From assembly GCA_005776365.1 (NCBI GenBank), contig SXPK01000004.1, positions 1 to 38,236 of the forward strand: DNA of 38,236 bases. Reading direction: 5' to 3'. The notes beneath the pieces were generated by a model. It was not told the origin of the DNA. It saw only the letters and a list, made by a program, of their open reading frames with translations, and did not search any database. How positions within the stretch are numbered: position 1 is the stretch's first letter; each line of letters starts with the position of its first letter. The translations under genes were made by a program, and so were the position numbers. This DNA is from Planctomycetia bacterium (lineage in GTDB: Bacteria; Planctomycetota; UBA1135; UBA2386). Of the stretch, positions 1 through 9,200 are shown piece by piece.

Positions 1-3000
1 ACGTCGACGTCGATCGTCTCACTGCCGCCGATGCGCCGGATCTTCTTCTCCTGCAGCGCGCGCAGCAGCTTCGCCTGCAACGCCGCCGGCATGTCGCCGA
101 CCTCGTCCAAGAACAGAGTGCCGCCAGAAGCGAGTTCGAGCAGGCCGGGCCGGTCGCGGTCCGCGCCGGTGAACGAACCGGCGACGTGGCCGAACAGCTC
201 GCGTTCCATCAGTTCCGAAGGAAGGGCGCTGCAGTTCTCGGCGACGAATGGGCCACGCGAGCGCATCTCGCTGTTCTGGTGGATCGATTGCGCGACCAGC
301 TCTGTGCCGGTTCCGGTCTCGCCGAGGATCAGCACCGACAGGTCGAGAGGACCGATCTTCTGGATCTGCGAACGTAGATCACGCATCGGCCTGCTGTCGC
401 CGAGCAGCGAGGACTGTTCGCGACGCACCGTGCGCTGCGCGACCGCCAGTTCTCGGCGACTGTATTCGAGTTCCTTGGCGAGTTGTTCTTCGCGGAGCAT
501 GCGGTCCACGGCGATTGCCGCCTGGTCCGCAAGAACTTCGAGGCTCGACTTGTCCTCTTCGCGGAACGCGCCCGCGCGGCCAGAGTGTTCCACGTAGATC
601 GCACCCGCTGCGCCGGTGCCGGACTTGAACGGTGCGCACACCGCCGAACGGATCTGCAGGTTGCGGATGCTCGGCATGTCCGCGAGCTCCCGATCCGCGA
701 GCGCGTCTTCGCCGGTCAGCGTGCGCTGCAACTGCATCGCGCGATTGGCCAACGACCGACTGAACGCGTTGCCGCCTGGACTCTCTGTTCCTGCCTGGAA
801 CTCGCGTTGCAGGCCATCAGGACGAGCCACGAGCAAGTAGCCAGTGCGACCACCGGTCAGAGTGATCGCCGACTCGAGCAACATGCTCATTGCGCGATCG
901 AGGTCTGACTCGTTCGCCAGCCGACGGTTGACGGCCAAGAACGTACGGAACAACTCTCGGCTCGGTCCGCTTGGATCCTGCACGATTGGTTGGGGAGAAG
1001 GTTGCTGCAATGGTCCCGGCCCCCTTGCTGCTGTCGGTGGGGGAGCCGACTGGAGCAGTTCGAGAACCTGCGCGATCTCGTTGGGGAAGCGCGCCCTCGC
1101 CGACTCGTCGATGCGAGCAAGCTCAGATCGCGCGTCCTGTGCCCGACTCTGGGCCGCAAGTGCGCGAGCCAACAATACCCGCGTGTGGGCCGCGGCTGCA
1201 CGCGCTCCGACTTCCTCCAGCGATTTTGCTGCCGCCGACAGTCGGCGCTCCGCTGCGACTGCATCGCCCGATGCGAGCGCGGTGCTGCCGAGCGCGGCCT
1301 CCGCGATCGCGGCGCCGACGCGGTCGCCGATGTGCTGGAACAGCCCTCGCGCCTGCCGAAACCGTTCTGTTGCTTCTTCGGTCCTGCCCAGGTCGCGCGC
1401 TGCCAAGCCCAGGTTGTGCGTCGCGGTGGCGGCGTGGCGCTCGTGACCAAGGCGCAGCAGCAACGTGCGCGCATCCGTCATGTATGCGTGTGCGTCTTCG
1501 ATGCGGCCTAGGCGTCGTTCGGTGAGCCCGAGGCTCGTGAGCACTGCAGCGCGCAAGAACGGCGTCGTCGTCGCCGCGACGTTTGGCAAGACCTCGAGCA
1601 AGAGCCGTCGTGCCTCGGTTCCGTCACCGAGTTGCTCGTGCATCGCAGCAAGAGTCTGCGTTTCTTGCGGCCGCGGTGAGTCTGCACATGCTGCCTGCAG
1701 GTCTTCGATCGCCTGTTGCACTTCGCCTGCAGAGGCGCGCAGACGCGCTCGCGTGCGCGCGAGATCGCGCGCCGCTTCGGCGTCGATGGTGTCGGTGACT
1801 TGTGCCATCGCCTCGCGTGCTTCGGCGATGCGGCCGAGATCAAGCAATGCCTGGGCGCGCTCGGGAGGCAGGTCGGCGCAGAACGGCAAGGCGCGCGCGG
1901 GCTCGCCCGCCGCGAGCAGTCCAAGAGTCAACGCGCGGCGCATCTCGCGTTCTCGCTCGGGAGTCAGGGTGCGGACGGTGGCGGCGAATCTCGTCTGCGC
2001 CGCTTCGCCGCGACCAGCGGCAGCCTCTTCCCGCAGGCTCTGCGGCGTCGACGGGCCGAACGGGACTACCGCGGCGCTGGTCAAGCGGCCTTGCGCCGCC
2101 TGCGGCCAGATCCAGCGCGAGCCGTCGGGCACGATCTGGCCATCGACCGCGCGTCGGATGAGGTCGTAGCCGATCGCGACCGGTGACGCCCCGACGTCTG
2201 CGATCAAGAACTCAGCCGCGGTTTGCGCCGTGTCCTTCTGCAGCGAAAGCACATCCTGCAAGAACGGTCGCAGCATCGCGGGATCGAGATCCGGCACGCG
2301 AACGGTGCGCGCAGGCAAGCCGCCGCGAACCACGTGGATCGCTTCGCCGTCGATGCGATAGTTCTGCACGCTGCGGTCCGAGCACAGCAGGTGCAACGCG
2401 AGCAGTTCGCGCTCTTGCTCGGACGCGCCTTCGATGCGGAGGTCGCTGGATGTCTGTGCGAGAGCTGCTTCGAGCGTATTGCCGAACAGTGCCACCGGGT
2501 CGGGCTTGAGCAGCGAGTGCGACGGCTTGCCGGCGCCGCCGACGAGGAACTCGAGCGCTGCTTGTGCATCGGTGAACCGCTCCTGCGGCCTGCGCGCGAG
2601 GCAGCGCTCCAGGAACTGCGGGAAGGGCGCTGGGAACTCCTGTGGCCGCACATCAACCGCTTCCCAGAAGTCCGACGTGGGAAACATGCGGAGGAAGCGA
2701 CCGAGTGGCAGTGGTCCATTGCGAGGCCACAGCGCTGCAACGAGTACGGCCCCAAGCGAGAACAGGTCGCTGCGGGGGTCGGGAGTGCCGCCGAGCAACA
2801 GTTCAGGGGCGGCAAAAAATGGCGTGCCGCCGACGCTCGCGTGACCGCGGCGCACTGCGAGGCCGAAGTCGAGCAACTTGACCTCGCCGCCTTCCGTCAG
2901 CAGCAGATTGCCGGGCTTGATGTCGAGATGAAGCACGCCGCGCAAGTGGACGAATGCGAGCGCTTCGAGTGTCAGTTGCGCGAGCTTGAGCGCCGTCGTT

Positions 3001-3398
3001 GGCTCGAGCGGCATGGCTTCGGACAGCACGACGCCATGCGCGTACTCACGGACGATGAAGACGCGGCCGTCTGGAACCTGCCCGACTTCTCGCACCGCCG
3101 GGATGGAGCGATGCTGCAACGACATCAACACGGACGCTTCGGCGGCGGGCGTGGTGCCGTCGAGGACCTTGCAGATGGAGAGCTTGTGGCTCTTGCGGCA
3201 GCGCACGAGCGCGGTGGCGCCTTCGCCGCCCGAAAAGGTCTGCACGACCTCGAAGCGGTTCGCGAACGCCGCCGCCGGGAACTGGCTCGCTTCGCTCAAG
3301 GGAGCCTCCGGATTGCGTCCCAGCAGGCGTGCGCGAAGAAGAATCGACGGTGGCGTCGATGTCTTAGCTTCGAGGTGCAGCGAGCACCTGGCGACCAT
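1..3398 (-). CDS. Ser/Thr protein kinase-TPR-GAF-sigma54 AAA+ hybrid regulator (3' end beyond window)
   Basis: One reading frame runs from ATG 3398 to the window edge (about 1132 codons; C-terminus not visible). Residues 48-300 are a protein kinase: glycine loop FSGGEGA at 55-61, Lys77, Glu87, catalytic loop HLDIKPGN at 157-164 (Leu where RD kinases have Arg), DFG at 177-179 and APE at 197-199. About 430-790 is Ala/Leu/Glu-rich helical repeat resembling TPR. About 812-975 is GAF-like. From about 1000 the sigma54-activator AAA+ domain begins, with [13 protein letters not shown] at 1067-1079 (GAFTGA changed to GSFTGA) and Walker B LFLDE at 1095-1099. The Walker A is GETGTGTE at 1026-1033, so the usual lysine is Thr1032. 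A DNA-binding HTH would lie outside the window. Likely role: a cytosolic sensor coupling phosphorylation and ligand binding to sigma54-type transcription; ATPase activity is doubtful. It starts 75 bp after the CHRD gene on the same strand. Confidence 0.9.
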   Translation of the reverse strand, partial: MVARCSLHLEAKTSTPPSILLRARLLGRNPEAPLSEASQFPAAAFANRFEVVQTFSGGEGATALVRCRKSHKLSICKVLDGTTPAAEASVLMSLQHRSIPAVREVGQVPDGRVFIVREYAHGVVLSEAMPLEPTTALKLAQLTLEALAFVHLRGVLHLDIKPGNLLLTEGGEVKLLDFGLAVRRGHASVGGTPFFAAPELLLGGTPDPRSDLFSLGAVLVAALWPRNGPLPLGRFLRMFPTSDFWEAVDVRPQEFPAPFPQFLERCLARRPQERFTDAQAALEFLVGGAGKPSHSLLKPDPVALFGNTLEAALAQTSSDLRIEGASEQERELLALHLLCSDRSVQNYRIDGEAIHVVRGGLPARTVRVPDLDPAMLRPFLQDVLSLQKDTAQTAAEFLIADVGASPVAIGYDLIRRAVDGQIVPDGSRWIWPQAAQGRLTSAAVVPFGPSTPQSLREEAAAGRGEAAQTRFAATVRTLTPEREREMRRALTLGLLAAGEPARALPFCADLPPERAQALLDLGRIAEAREAMAQVTDTIDAEAARDLARTRARLRASAGEVQQAIEDLQAACADSPRPQETQTLAAMHEQLGDGTEARRLLLEVLPNVAATTTPFLRAAVLTSLGLTERRLGRIEDAHAYMTDARTLLLRLGHERHAATATHNLGLAARDLGRTEEATERFRQARGLFQHIGDRVGAAIAEAALGSTALASGDAVAAERRLSAAAKSLEEVGARAAAAHTRVLLARALAAQSRAQDARSELARIDESARARFPNEIAQVLELLQSAPPPTAARGPGPLQQPSPQPIVQDPSGPSRELFRTFLAVNRRLANESDLDRAMSMLLESAITLTGGRTGYLLVARPDGLQREFQAGTESPGGNAFSRSLANRAMQLQRTLTGEDALADRELADMPSIRNLQIRSAVCAPFKSGTGAAGAIYVEHSGRAGAFREEDKSSLEVLADQAAIAVDRMLREEQLAKELEYSRRELAVAQRTVRREQSSLLGDSRPMRDLRSQIQKIGPLDLSVLILGETGTGTELVAQSIHQNSEMRSRGPFVAENCSALPSELMERELFGHVAGSFTGADRDRPGLLELASGGTLFLDEVGDMPAALQAKLLRALQEKKIRRIGGSETIDVD

Positions 3399-3473
3399 GG
3401 CGGCTCTGATGGCATTCGTCTTCGTTGCGCGAACGAAGAACGATACGGCACGCCGTGAACGCAGGTCGCCCTA

Positions 3474-4988
3474 TCAGTGCAACTCGAAGGCGAGGCCGTT
3501 CGAAACTGCGATGCCAGCGGGATTGGCGAGCGCGTCGAACAAGAGCCACTGCGTAGTCAGCGGAACGCCGCGAAACGTCGGATCGAGCGGCACGAACAAG
3601 GCTGCCTTCGCCAAGCCGCCGGGGCTCGGGATCACGAAGGTGGTGAGCAGCACATCCGTCAGTGCGTGGCAACCATCGGCCGACAGTCCGACCGTGGGCA
3701 GGTGCAGAGGGAGGCCAGTCGACCGATCCTGGCCGATGCACAGCACCGTCGCCGGGCAGTTGTCCGATGCGAAGCACTGGAACTGCGCGAGTGATCCGAC
3801 GGTGGCGATCCCGCCCAGGTTGGCCTCCGGCAGTCTGCCCGCCGAGGTGGGGCAGCCTTGACCAAAGCTGGTTGCCTGATCGCCGAGTTGCAGGATGCCC
3901 CGGATCTCGCCCGTCGGAAACGCTGCCGAATGCAGATTCACGTACCACAGACCCGCGCGCAGGTTCGCGAGATCCGTTGGCGTCGCCTGGTAGGTGGCGG
4001 TCAGTTCCCCGGTTGCGTTGGAGTAGGTGATCGGGAACAAGATCGGTCCGGCGACTCCTGGCGGTCCAACATGGACATGGGTCGCGATCAACTGCACGCC
4101 CTGATACGAGCCCGTCAAGGTCAGCATGTCGTCGGGGCCGACGGAAAGGCACGCATTGCCGATCGCCGTGGAAGCGTTTGGCGGCACTTCTTCACCGCCG
4201 ACGCAGGCCGCGTGGAAGCAACTGCCGCGATCGACGAGCAACTGGCCGCGGATCTCGCCACTTGGATAGGTGCTCGTGTGCACGTCGACGTAGGCCAACT
4301 CCGCCAACATCGCCGCGGCCTCTGCGTCGCTCAGGCTGTCCGTCACGCCGCACCAGATGCCATTGCTCGCGGCTGCGATCGAAGTCAGCATCCCGTTCTG
4401 CCCGGGTTGCCCGAAGTGCAGGTGCGCGGCCGTCGCATTGGTGACGTTGCTCGTCTCCACCAGATAGCAGAGTCGGTTCTGCGGCTGGTGCAGGAATGCG
4501 ACCACTGTGCCCGACGCAAGACTGCTGGTTGGCGGTTGGACTTGTGAGCCACTCAACACTCCTTGCAGCAGCGTGTGCTTGGCGCGCACGACCTGGCCGC
4601 GGATCTCGCCGCCGCTGTTGGCTGTGCTGTGCACGTTGAGATACAGGCCGTCTTGGGCTAGCGCTGTTGCTTGCGCGCCAGTCAGCGTGCCGGATCCCGT
4701 CCAGATTCGATTGGCAGTCTGCGCGAGCGTGATGATCACCGCGCCGTTCTGGCCGGCGATGCCGAGATGCAGATGTGCGGCGACTGCGGGCGATGGCAGC
4801 GCGTCATGGTTGCAGTAGATCTGCACGGCTCCAGTGGTCGCTTCGTGCTTGATGATGCTCCAGCCGGTCGAAGCAGTGGGGACCGGAGGAACTTGCCGTT
4901 CTCCGTTGAGGTGGCACGAATACCACGAGGTCTGTGCCGACAAGCAGCCAGCAAGGAATGCGAGGGTCAGTGAGGTGCGGAGGAACAA
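3474..4988 (-). CDS. Exported triple-CHRD-domain protein with planctomycete C-terminal module
   Basis: Three CHRD domains (family first described in chordin) lie at about residues 22-135, 137-251 and 256-368. Each ends in the typical strand GEIRGQ/GEIRGI, and internal AHLHxG or THVHxG motifs recur. Residues about 380-504 form a separate C-terminal module ending TTQWLLFDALANPAG. The frame is open to an ATG at 5096, but TTG 4988 is preferred: it has a GGAG nine bases upstream and gives a clean signal sequence, MFLRTSLTLAFLAGC, with a LAGC lipobox (signal peptidase I cleavage after SAQ is the alternative). That gives 504 residues. CHRD proteins are extracellular; no enzymatic role is known for the domain. 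The protein is probably secreted or a lipoprotein and could bind partners or matrix. Confidence 0.85.
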   Translation of the reverse strand: MFLRTSLTLAFLAGCLSAQTSWYSCHLNGERQVPPVPTASTGWSIIKHEATTGAVQIYCNHDALPSPAVAAHLHLGIAGQNGAVIITLAQTANRIWTGSGTLTGAQATALAQDGLYLNVHSTANSGGEIRGQVVRAKHTLLQGVLSGSQVQPPTSSLASGTVVAFLHQPQNRLCYLVETSNVTNATAAHLHFGQPGQNGMLTSIAAASNGIWCGVTDSLSDAEAAAMLAELAYVDVHTSTYPSGEIRGQLLVDRGSCFHAACVGGEEVPPNASTAIGNACLSVGPDDMLTLTGSYQGVQLIATHVHVGPPGVAGPILFPITYSNATGELTATYQATPTDLANLRAGLWYVNLHSAAFPTGEIRGILQLGDQATSFGQGCPTSAGRLPEANLGGIATVGSLAQFQCFASDNCPATVLCIGQDRSTGLPLHLPTVGLSADGCHALTDVLLTTFVIPSPGGLAKAALFVPLDPTFRGVPLTTQWLLFDALANPAGIAVSNGLAFELH

Positions 4989-5073
4989 GAGGTGAGACTC
5001 CGGCCGGGCTGTCAACAGGTGGAGCTGTTGGCGGCAGACATAGGGACAAGCCGAGCAGCAATACGTCTCTGCT

Positions 5074-5110
5074 GGCGACCTGACTGTAGCAACCAATGTT
5101 GCTGGTCGCC
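5074..5110 (-). terminator. Hairpin downstream of the Imm49-like gene
   Basis: An inner perfect 6-bp stem (5088-5093 with 5098-5103, 4-nt loop) sits inside an outer perfect 7-bp stem (5074-5080 with 5104-5110), with a 7-nt bulge on one side. It lies 29 bp past the stop of the gene ending at 5139 and upstream of the CHRD start at 4988. There is no U-tract, so it may be a weak terminator, a processing site or a regulatory leader hairpin. Confidence 0.4.
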
Positions 5111-5138
5111 AAGCCCCGGCGCGCGATGGTGCGCGGAC

Positions 5139-5972
5139 TCAGTTGCGGCCGATTCGCGATACTGCGGTGCGCATGCGCTGCAGCAGTGGATCCGAGGGCC
5201 ACGAGCCTGATGCCGAGGTCGCGACGAGGTTCGTGAACATCAGCGGGTGCTCGACTTTCGGCGTGCGCAGGTCGAGGCACTTGCGCACGGCAGCAACGGC
5301 GAGAATCTCGGCGGGATACAGCATCATCCCCGGCTCGTCGAACTCCGCGGGACTGCCTGGCGCGCCGCGCGTGCGCGTGAGGTGGTATTCGCAGAGCGCA
5401 TGAAGTCGACGGCTCAACGTGTGATCGTCGCTCGTCCAGGCCTGCAGCACGTCGCCGTAGATGCCGAGCCTCGGCGTGAAGACGGGTCGCTTCAGGTCGC
5501 GTAGCGCAAGGAGTTCGCGCACGAACAAGGGATAGGCATCCGCCTCGCCAAATCGGTCGTCGGGCAAAGCCGCGAAGGCAGCGAGCAGTTCTTCGCAATC
5601 GGGATCGTTCAGCGCGAGCGCGAGCACGACGCAATTCGCAGTCTGCAGCGCCGGCAGGTCCGCGCCTTCACCACGTCGACTCTGCGTGCGGCGGCTGCAA
5701 CGCAGCCAAAGGGCGGTGCGTTGGAACGCGACCCCCAGCCGCACTCGGTCCCATCCTGTCGCATTGCCTGAGAGCACATCGAGTTGGCCGCAGCCGAGGT
5801 GCCAGGTTCCGAGGAGGTAGCCCGACACGGAAAGTTGCGTCACGCGTCGCGGATCGTCGAGCGCGGCCAGGATCATCTGCTGCGGACCGCGCAGGTAGTT
5901 GCGCTCGTTGCTTGGTTGCAGCGACCATTCGCGCAAGCGTCGCTGCAGTGATGTGACGTCAGCCAGTGCCAT
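5139..5972 (-). CDS. Imm49-like immunity family protein (tentative)
   Basis: A 277-residue, probably cytosolic, mostly helical protein without signal peptide or membrane segment. The C-terminal half, with YPLFVRELLALRDL and then a PAEILAVAAVRKCLDL segment followed by a short P-containing tail, resembles the Imm49 fold as I remember it. Imm49 proteins are usually the immunity partner of a polymorphic toxin, but no toxin or cognate secretion gene is seen in the window. ATG 5972 was chosen because the longer frame upstream runs antisense into the DUF1028 gene. It is divergent from that gene with 45 bp between start codons. If the family assignment is wrong, it is a conserved hypothetical helical protein. 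Confidence 0.5.
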   Translation of the reverse strand: MALADVTSLQRRLREWSLQPSNERNYLRGPQQMILAALDDPRRVTQLSVSGYLLGTWHLGCGQLDVLSGNATGWDRVRLGVAFQRTALWLRCSRRTQSRRGEGADLPALQTANCVVLALALNDPDCEELLAAFAALPDDRFGEADAYPLFVRELLALRDLKRPVFTPRLGIYGDVLQAWTSDDHTLSRRLHALCEYHLTRTRGAPGSPAEFDEPGMMLYPAEILAVAAVRKCLDLRTPKVEHPLMFTNLVATSASGSWPSDPLLQRMRTAVSRIGRN

Positions 5973-6004
5973 TTGCAGGGGGGCGACGAAGTGTGCCGCT
6001 TCGC

Positions 6005-6010
6005 TAGGAT
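6005..6010 (+). promoter_or_regulatory. Putative -10 box of a leaderless promoter (DUF1028 gene)
   Basis: TAGGAT ends 7 nt before ATG 6018, placing transcription start at or next to the start codon. GGAGG at 6011-6015 is only 2 nt from the ATG, too close to act as a normal ribosome-binding site. No clear -35 box is seen. Confidence 0.4.
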
Positions 6011-6017
6011 GGAGGCC

Positions 6018-7526
6018 ATGCCATTCCTTCGTGGAGCGCTCTCGCTCCTCGCCACTCTGCTGCTGGTGGACTGCGTGCGCGCGACGTGGTCGATCATCCT
6101 CGTCGATCGTCGCACCGGCGAGGTCGCGATTGCGTCGGCCACCTGCCTGACTGGGTTTGACCTGCAGAACGGCGCCTGTGTCGTGGTTGTCGGTCGCGGC
6201 GCCGCTGCCGCGCAGTCCTTCGTCGACACGACGGGTCAGAATCGCATGCTGATCTTTCAGCAACTCCAACTGGGCGCGGATCCGCAGCAGATCCTGGCGC
6301 AGCTTGCGGCTACTGACACCGGCCATCAGTCGCGGCAATACGGCATCGTCGACGTGCAGGGTCGCGCGGTTGGCTTCACCGGGACCGGCGCGGGGCCGTG
6401 GGCTGGGCACCTGACCGGCCAGATCGGCGATGTGTTCTATGCAGTGCAGGGCAATGTCTTGACTGGCCAAGTCGTGATCACTGCGGCCGAGCAGGCGATC
6501 CGCACGACGACGGGCGATCTCGCCGAGAAGTTGATGGCTGCGATGGAGGCATCGCGACTGTTCGGCGGCGATGGCCGTTGTTCTTGCAACCCCAACAACG
6601 CAACGCAATGCGGCGCGCCGCCGCCCAACTTCACGAAGTCGGCGCACATCGGCTACCTGCTCGTCGCGCGTCCCGGTGACAGCGACGGTGTATGCGACGG
6701 CAACGTCGGTTGTGCCAACGGCCGCTACTACCTCAACATCAACGTCGCCAACCAGATCTCATCGGCGGCCGATCCCGTCTACCAGTTGCGCGCGACCTTC
6801 CTCAACTGGCGGCTGCGCAACGTGCTTCGCCCCGATCACTTCTTGTCGACGTGCGAGGTGCAGCCAAATCGTCTGCTCGACGATGGGGTCACAACCGCTC
6901 GCATGCGCATCGTGTTGCGGGATTGGCGCGGGGTGCCGGTTTCATTCGGAGGCGCTCAAGTCACCGTCACGCAACTGCCCGGTGGCCCGACCCTGCCGAT
7001 CGGCACGGTGGTGGATCACGGCGACGGCACCTATTCCGTCCCGCTCGGACCTTGCGCTCAGGTGGGAACGGCGCGGCTTCGTGTCGTCGTCGACGACGGT
7101 CAGGGCGCCGTGCAGCTGTCGCCAGCGCCGGAGGTCCGTGTCGGCAATGACTCGCTCTGGCTCTCGGCGAGCGTGATCGACGCTGCTGCCGGCGGCGCCG
7201 TCGATGCGGTGATGCGCGGCGGCGCTTCGTTCGCCAACCGTCCGTTCTTGCTGCTTGGTTCGTTGTCGGGCACTTCACCGGGCGTCACCTTGTCGCCTTC
7301 GGTCACCTTGCCGCTCGTGCCGGATGCATTGACCTACCTGATGCTCGATCTCGCGCCTTCGGCCGGGTTTCTCGGCTCACTCGACGCACAAGGTCGTCGC
7401 ACCGTCCCCCTCGCGGTGCCGGCCGGGCTGTTCGCCTCGTTCCCGGGCGGTCGTCTCGATTTCGCCTGGCTCGCACTTGCTCCGATCGACTTCGCGAGCA
7501 ACCCATCCGGCTTCTCGTTCCGCTGA
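6018..7526 (+). CDS. Exported DUF1028 (Ntn-hydrolase-like) protein
   Basis: MPFLRGALSLLATLLLVDC is a signal peptide, predicted to be cut near VRA-TW. The mature protein opens with TWSIILVDRRTGEVAIASAT, the hallmark start of DUF1028, a family proposed to have an Ntn-hydrolase-like fold; this domain runs to about residue 230. Residues about 285-375 look like an immunoglobulin-like or filament-type beta domain (DGTYSVPLGPC, ARLRVVVDD). The last ~120 residues resemble, weakly, the C-terminal module of the CHRD and peroxidase proteins. An ATG at 6009 gives three extra residues; 6018 is favoured by the -10 box at 6005 and the cleaner signal peptide. Probably extracellular; substrate unknown. Confidence 0.8.
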   Translation: MPFLRGALSLLATLLLVDCVRATWSIILVDRRTGEVAIASATCLTGFDLQNGACVVVVGRGAAAAQSFVDTTGQNRMLIFQQLQLGADPQQILAQLAATDTGHQSRQYGIVDVQGRAVGFTGTGAGPWAGHLTGQIGDVFYAVQGNVLTGQVVITAAEQAIRTTTGDLAEKLMAAMEASRLFGGDGRCSCNPNNATQCGAPPPNFTKSAHIGYLLVARPGDSDGVCDGNVGCANGRYYLNINVANQISSAADPVYQLRATFLNWRLRNVLRPDHFLSTCEVQPNRLLDDGVTTARMRIVLRDWRGVPVSFGGAQVTVTQLPGGPTLPIGTVVDHGDGTYSVPLGPCAQVGTARLRVVVDDGQGAVQLSPAPEVRVGNDSLWLSASVIDAAAGGAVDAVMRGGASFANRPFLLLGSLSGTSPGVTLSPSVTLPLVPDALTYLMLDLAPSAGFLGSLDAQGRRTVPLAVPAGLFASFPGGRLDFAWLALAPIDFASNPSGFSFR

Positions 7527-7613
7527 ATCTTTGGGTCGCGGTGTCGCGTGATGCCGTGCGCGCTTGACGCACCTTGGCGCAGCGGGTGTCGTCTGCGGTT
7601 CAACGACCCCAGC

Positions 7614-8219
7614 ATGAAGACTCTCCTCTGCGTCGCGGCGCTCACAGCCGCGTTCTCCCTTCCGAGCAACTCCCAAACCACCGTCGCGACGTCAGGCGCA
7701 GCCAACGAATGGCAAGTCGACGGCGTGCACAGCAGCGTGCTGTTCAAGATCAAGCACGCGAGCGCAGCGTGGTTCTACGGCATGTTCGCGAACGTGACGG
7801 GCACGATCGTCTTCGACGCGAGCAAGCCAGAAGCCAGTTCCGTCGCAATCGAGATCGGCGCGGAGTCGGTGCAGACGCGCGACGAGAAGCGCGATCAGCA
7901 TCTGTGCGGCCCGGACTTCTTGGACAGCAAGCAGTTCCCGAAGATCACCTTCACGAGCTCCGCGTGGAAGCCGTCGGGTTCGGACTTCGAGGTCGTCGGT
8001 GAACTGGAGTTGCGCGGCGTCAAGAAGCCCGTGACCGCGATCGTCACTCCGACGGGCACCGGCGAGTTCTATGGCAAGCGCGCTGGTTTCGAGGCGACGT
8101 TCGTCATCAAGCGCAGCGACTTCGGCATGGACTATGGCGTCGCCAAGAAGGTGCTCGGCGACGAAGTGCACATGACCGTTGCGATCGAGGCCGTGCAGGC
8201 CGAGGCCAAGAAGCAGTAG
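7614..8219 (+). CDS. YceI-family periplasmic protein
   Basis: A 201-residue exported protein: signal peptide of about 20 residues (MKTLLCVAALTAAFSLPSNS), then the YceI beta-barrel with NEWQVDGVHSSVLFKIKH near its start, a central DEKRDQHLCGPDFLDSKQFP and the closing strand segment FGMDYG. YceI proteins bind isoprenoid-type lipids in a lipocalin-like barrel and sit in the periplasm. Start ATG 7614 was chosen because upstream codons do not fit a signal peptide. It is followed 7 bp later by a membrane-protein gene on the same strand, as in many loci where YceI is paired with a membrane protein, though that partner is not recognisable as cytochrome b561. Confidence 0.9.
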   Translation: MKTLLCVAALTAAFSLPSNSQTTVATSGAANEWQVDGVHSSVLFKIKHASAAWFYGMFANVTGTIVFDASKPEASSVAIEIGAESVQTRDEKRDQHLCGPDFLDSKQFPKITFTSSAWKPSGSDFEVVGELELRGVKKPVTAIVTPTGTGEFYGKRAGFEATFVIKRSDFGMDYGVAKKVLGDEVHMTVAIEAVQAEAKKQ

Positions 8220-8226
8220 GCGAGGC

Positions 8227-9069
8227 GTGGGAGACGCCATCCGCACGGTTCTCTACGGCGTGCTGCCGTCGCTCGGAGCCACGCTTTTGCTGGTCGGGCT
8301 ATTGGGTCCGCGCTGGGTCGGTGTCGCGCTTGGCGTCGCCGCAGTCGCGGCGTGGAATCTGATCGGTCAACAATGGCCCACCTGGCCGCACGAACTGTGG
8401 GCAGGGCAAGGCGACGGCATGCAACGCCTGGCCTGGAGTCTCGTCGGCTTTGGCCTCGTCAGCGCCGTGGCGCTGCGGCGCGAACTGCCGGCATGGTTGT
8501 ACGTGCCGCCCGCGGCCATCTTGGCGTGGGGGCAGGCGTGGTTGGTGCAGGAACGCGTGCGCGAGAACCAGCAGTGGAAGCCGGTCGAGATCCTCGGTTG
8601 GCAGGTTGCGGCCTTGGTCGCGTTTGCGTGCGCCTGGCTGCCGGTGCGCCGGGCGTTATCGCTGCGTCCTGGCAAGGCGATGTGCTGGATCTTGTGTTCG
8701 ATCCTGGTCGCGGACGCGGTGTTGCTTGCTTCGACCGGCAGCGCCAAGCAGGGTCAGTTGGCCGGCGCGCTCGCTGCGGTCTTCGCCGCCGCGGCGGGCA
8801 CTGCGCTGTGGCGCCAGGGCTTTGCCTTGCCGCGCTCCGCGGCGCTGTCCTTTGCGGCGGCGCACGGCGGGCTGCTGATGGGGGGCCTGCACTTCAGCTC
8901 CCTACCGCTGGAGTCGACGGCGATCGCGGCGGCGGCGCCGCTGCCGATGCTGCTCGTCGGGCCAGCCGCAGGCGGGGCCCTTGCAATGCTGCGTTTCGTC
9001 GGCGTGCTGGTGGGTGTGTTTGGCGCACTGGCCGGTGCCGTTTGGGTCGCCGGCGGAATCCCGGGCTGA
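8227..9069 (+). CDS. Polytopic membrane protein of unknown function
   Basis: About 280 residues, with roughly eight hydrophobic stretches spread over the whole length, including segments near LPSLGATLLLVGLLG, GVALGVAAVAAW, AWSLVGFGLVSAVAL and MLRFVGVLVGVFGALAGAVW. I do not recognise the family. The GTG at 8227, just after the yceI-like stop, is taken as start because residues further upstream are Arg/Pro-rich shadow of the yceI frame. The 7-bp gap suggests one transcript with the YceI protein, and perhaps translational coupling. Confidence 0.7.
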   Translation: MGDAIRTVLYGVLPSLGATLLLVGLLGPRWVGVALGVAAVAAWNLIGQQWPTWPHELWAGQGDGMQRLAWSLVGFGLVSAVALRRELPAWLYVPPAAILAWGQAWLVQERVRENQQWKPVEILGWQVAALVAFACAWLPVRRALSLRPGKAMCWILCSILVADAVLLASTGSAKQGQLAGALAAVFAAAAGTALWRQGFALPRSAALSFAAAHGGLLMGGLHFSSLPLESTAIAAAAPLPMLLVGPAAGGALAMLRFVGVLVGVFGALAGAVWVAGGIPG

Positions 9070-9200
9070 GGCCAGGGCCAAGTCGAAGACGGCCGGTCCG
9101 CGCCAATCGCCAATTCCACTCAGCTGCTGCAAGACATGGCAGCGCGGATCCTGCATCATCCGCGCCCTCGTCGCCTGGGCGGGCGGCGACCTCACTCTCG

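Noticed and set aside
2223-3458. Long plus-strand ORF (411 codons) over the kinase gene
   Set aside because: Antisense shadow of a high-GC gene; the minus-strand frame encodes unmistakable kinase motifs throughout.
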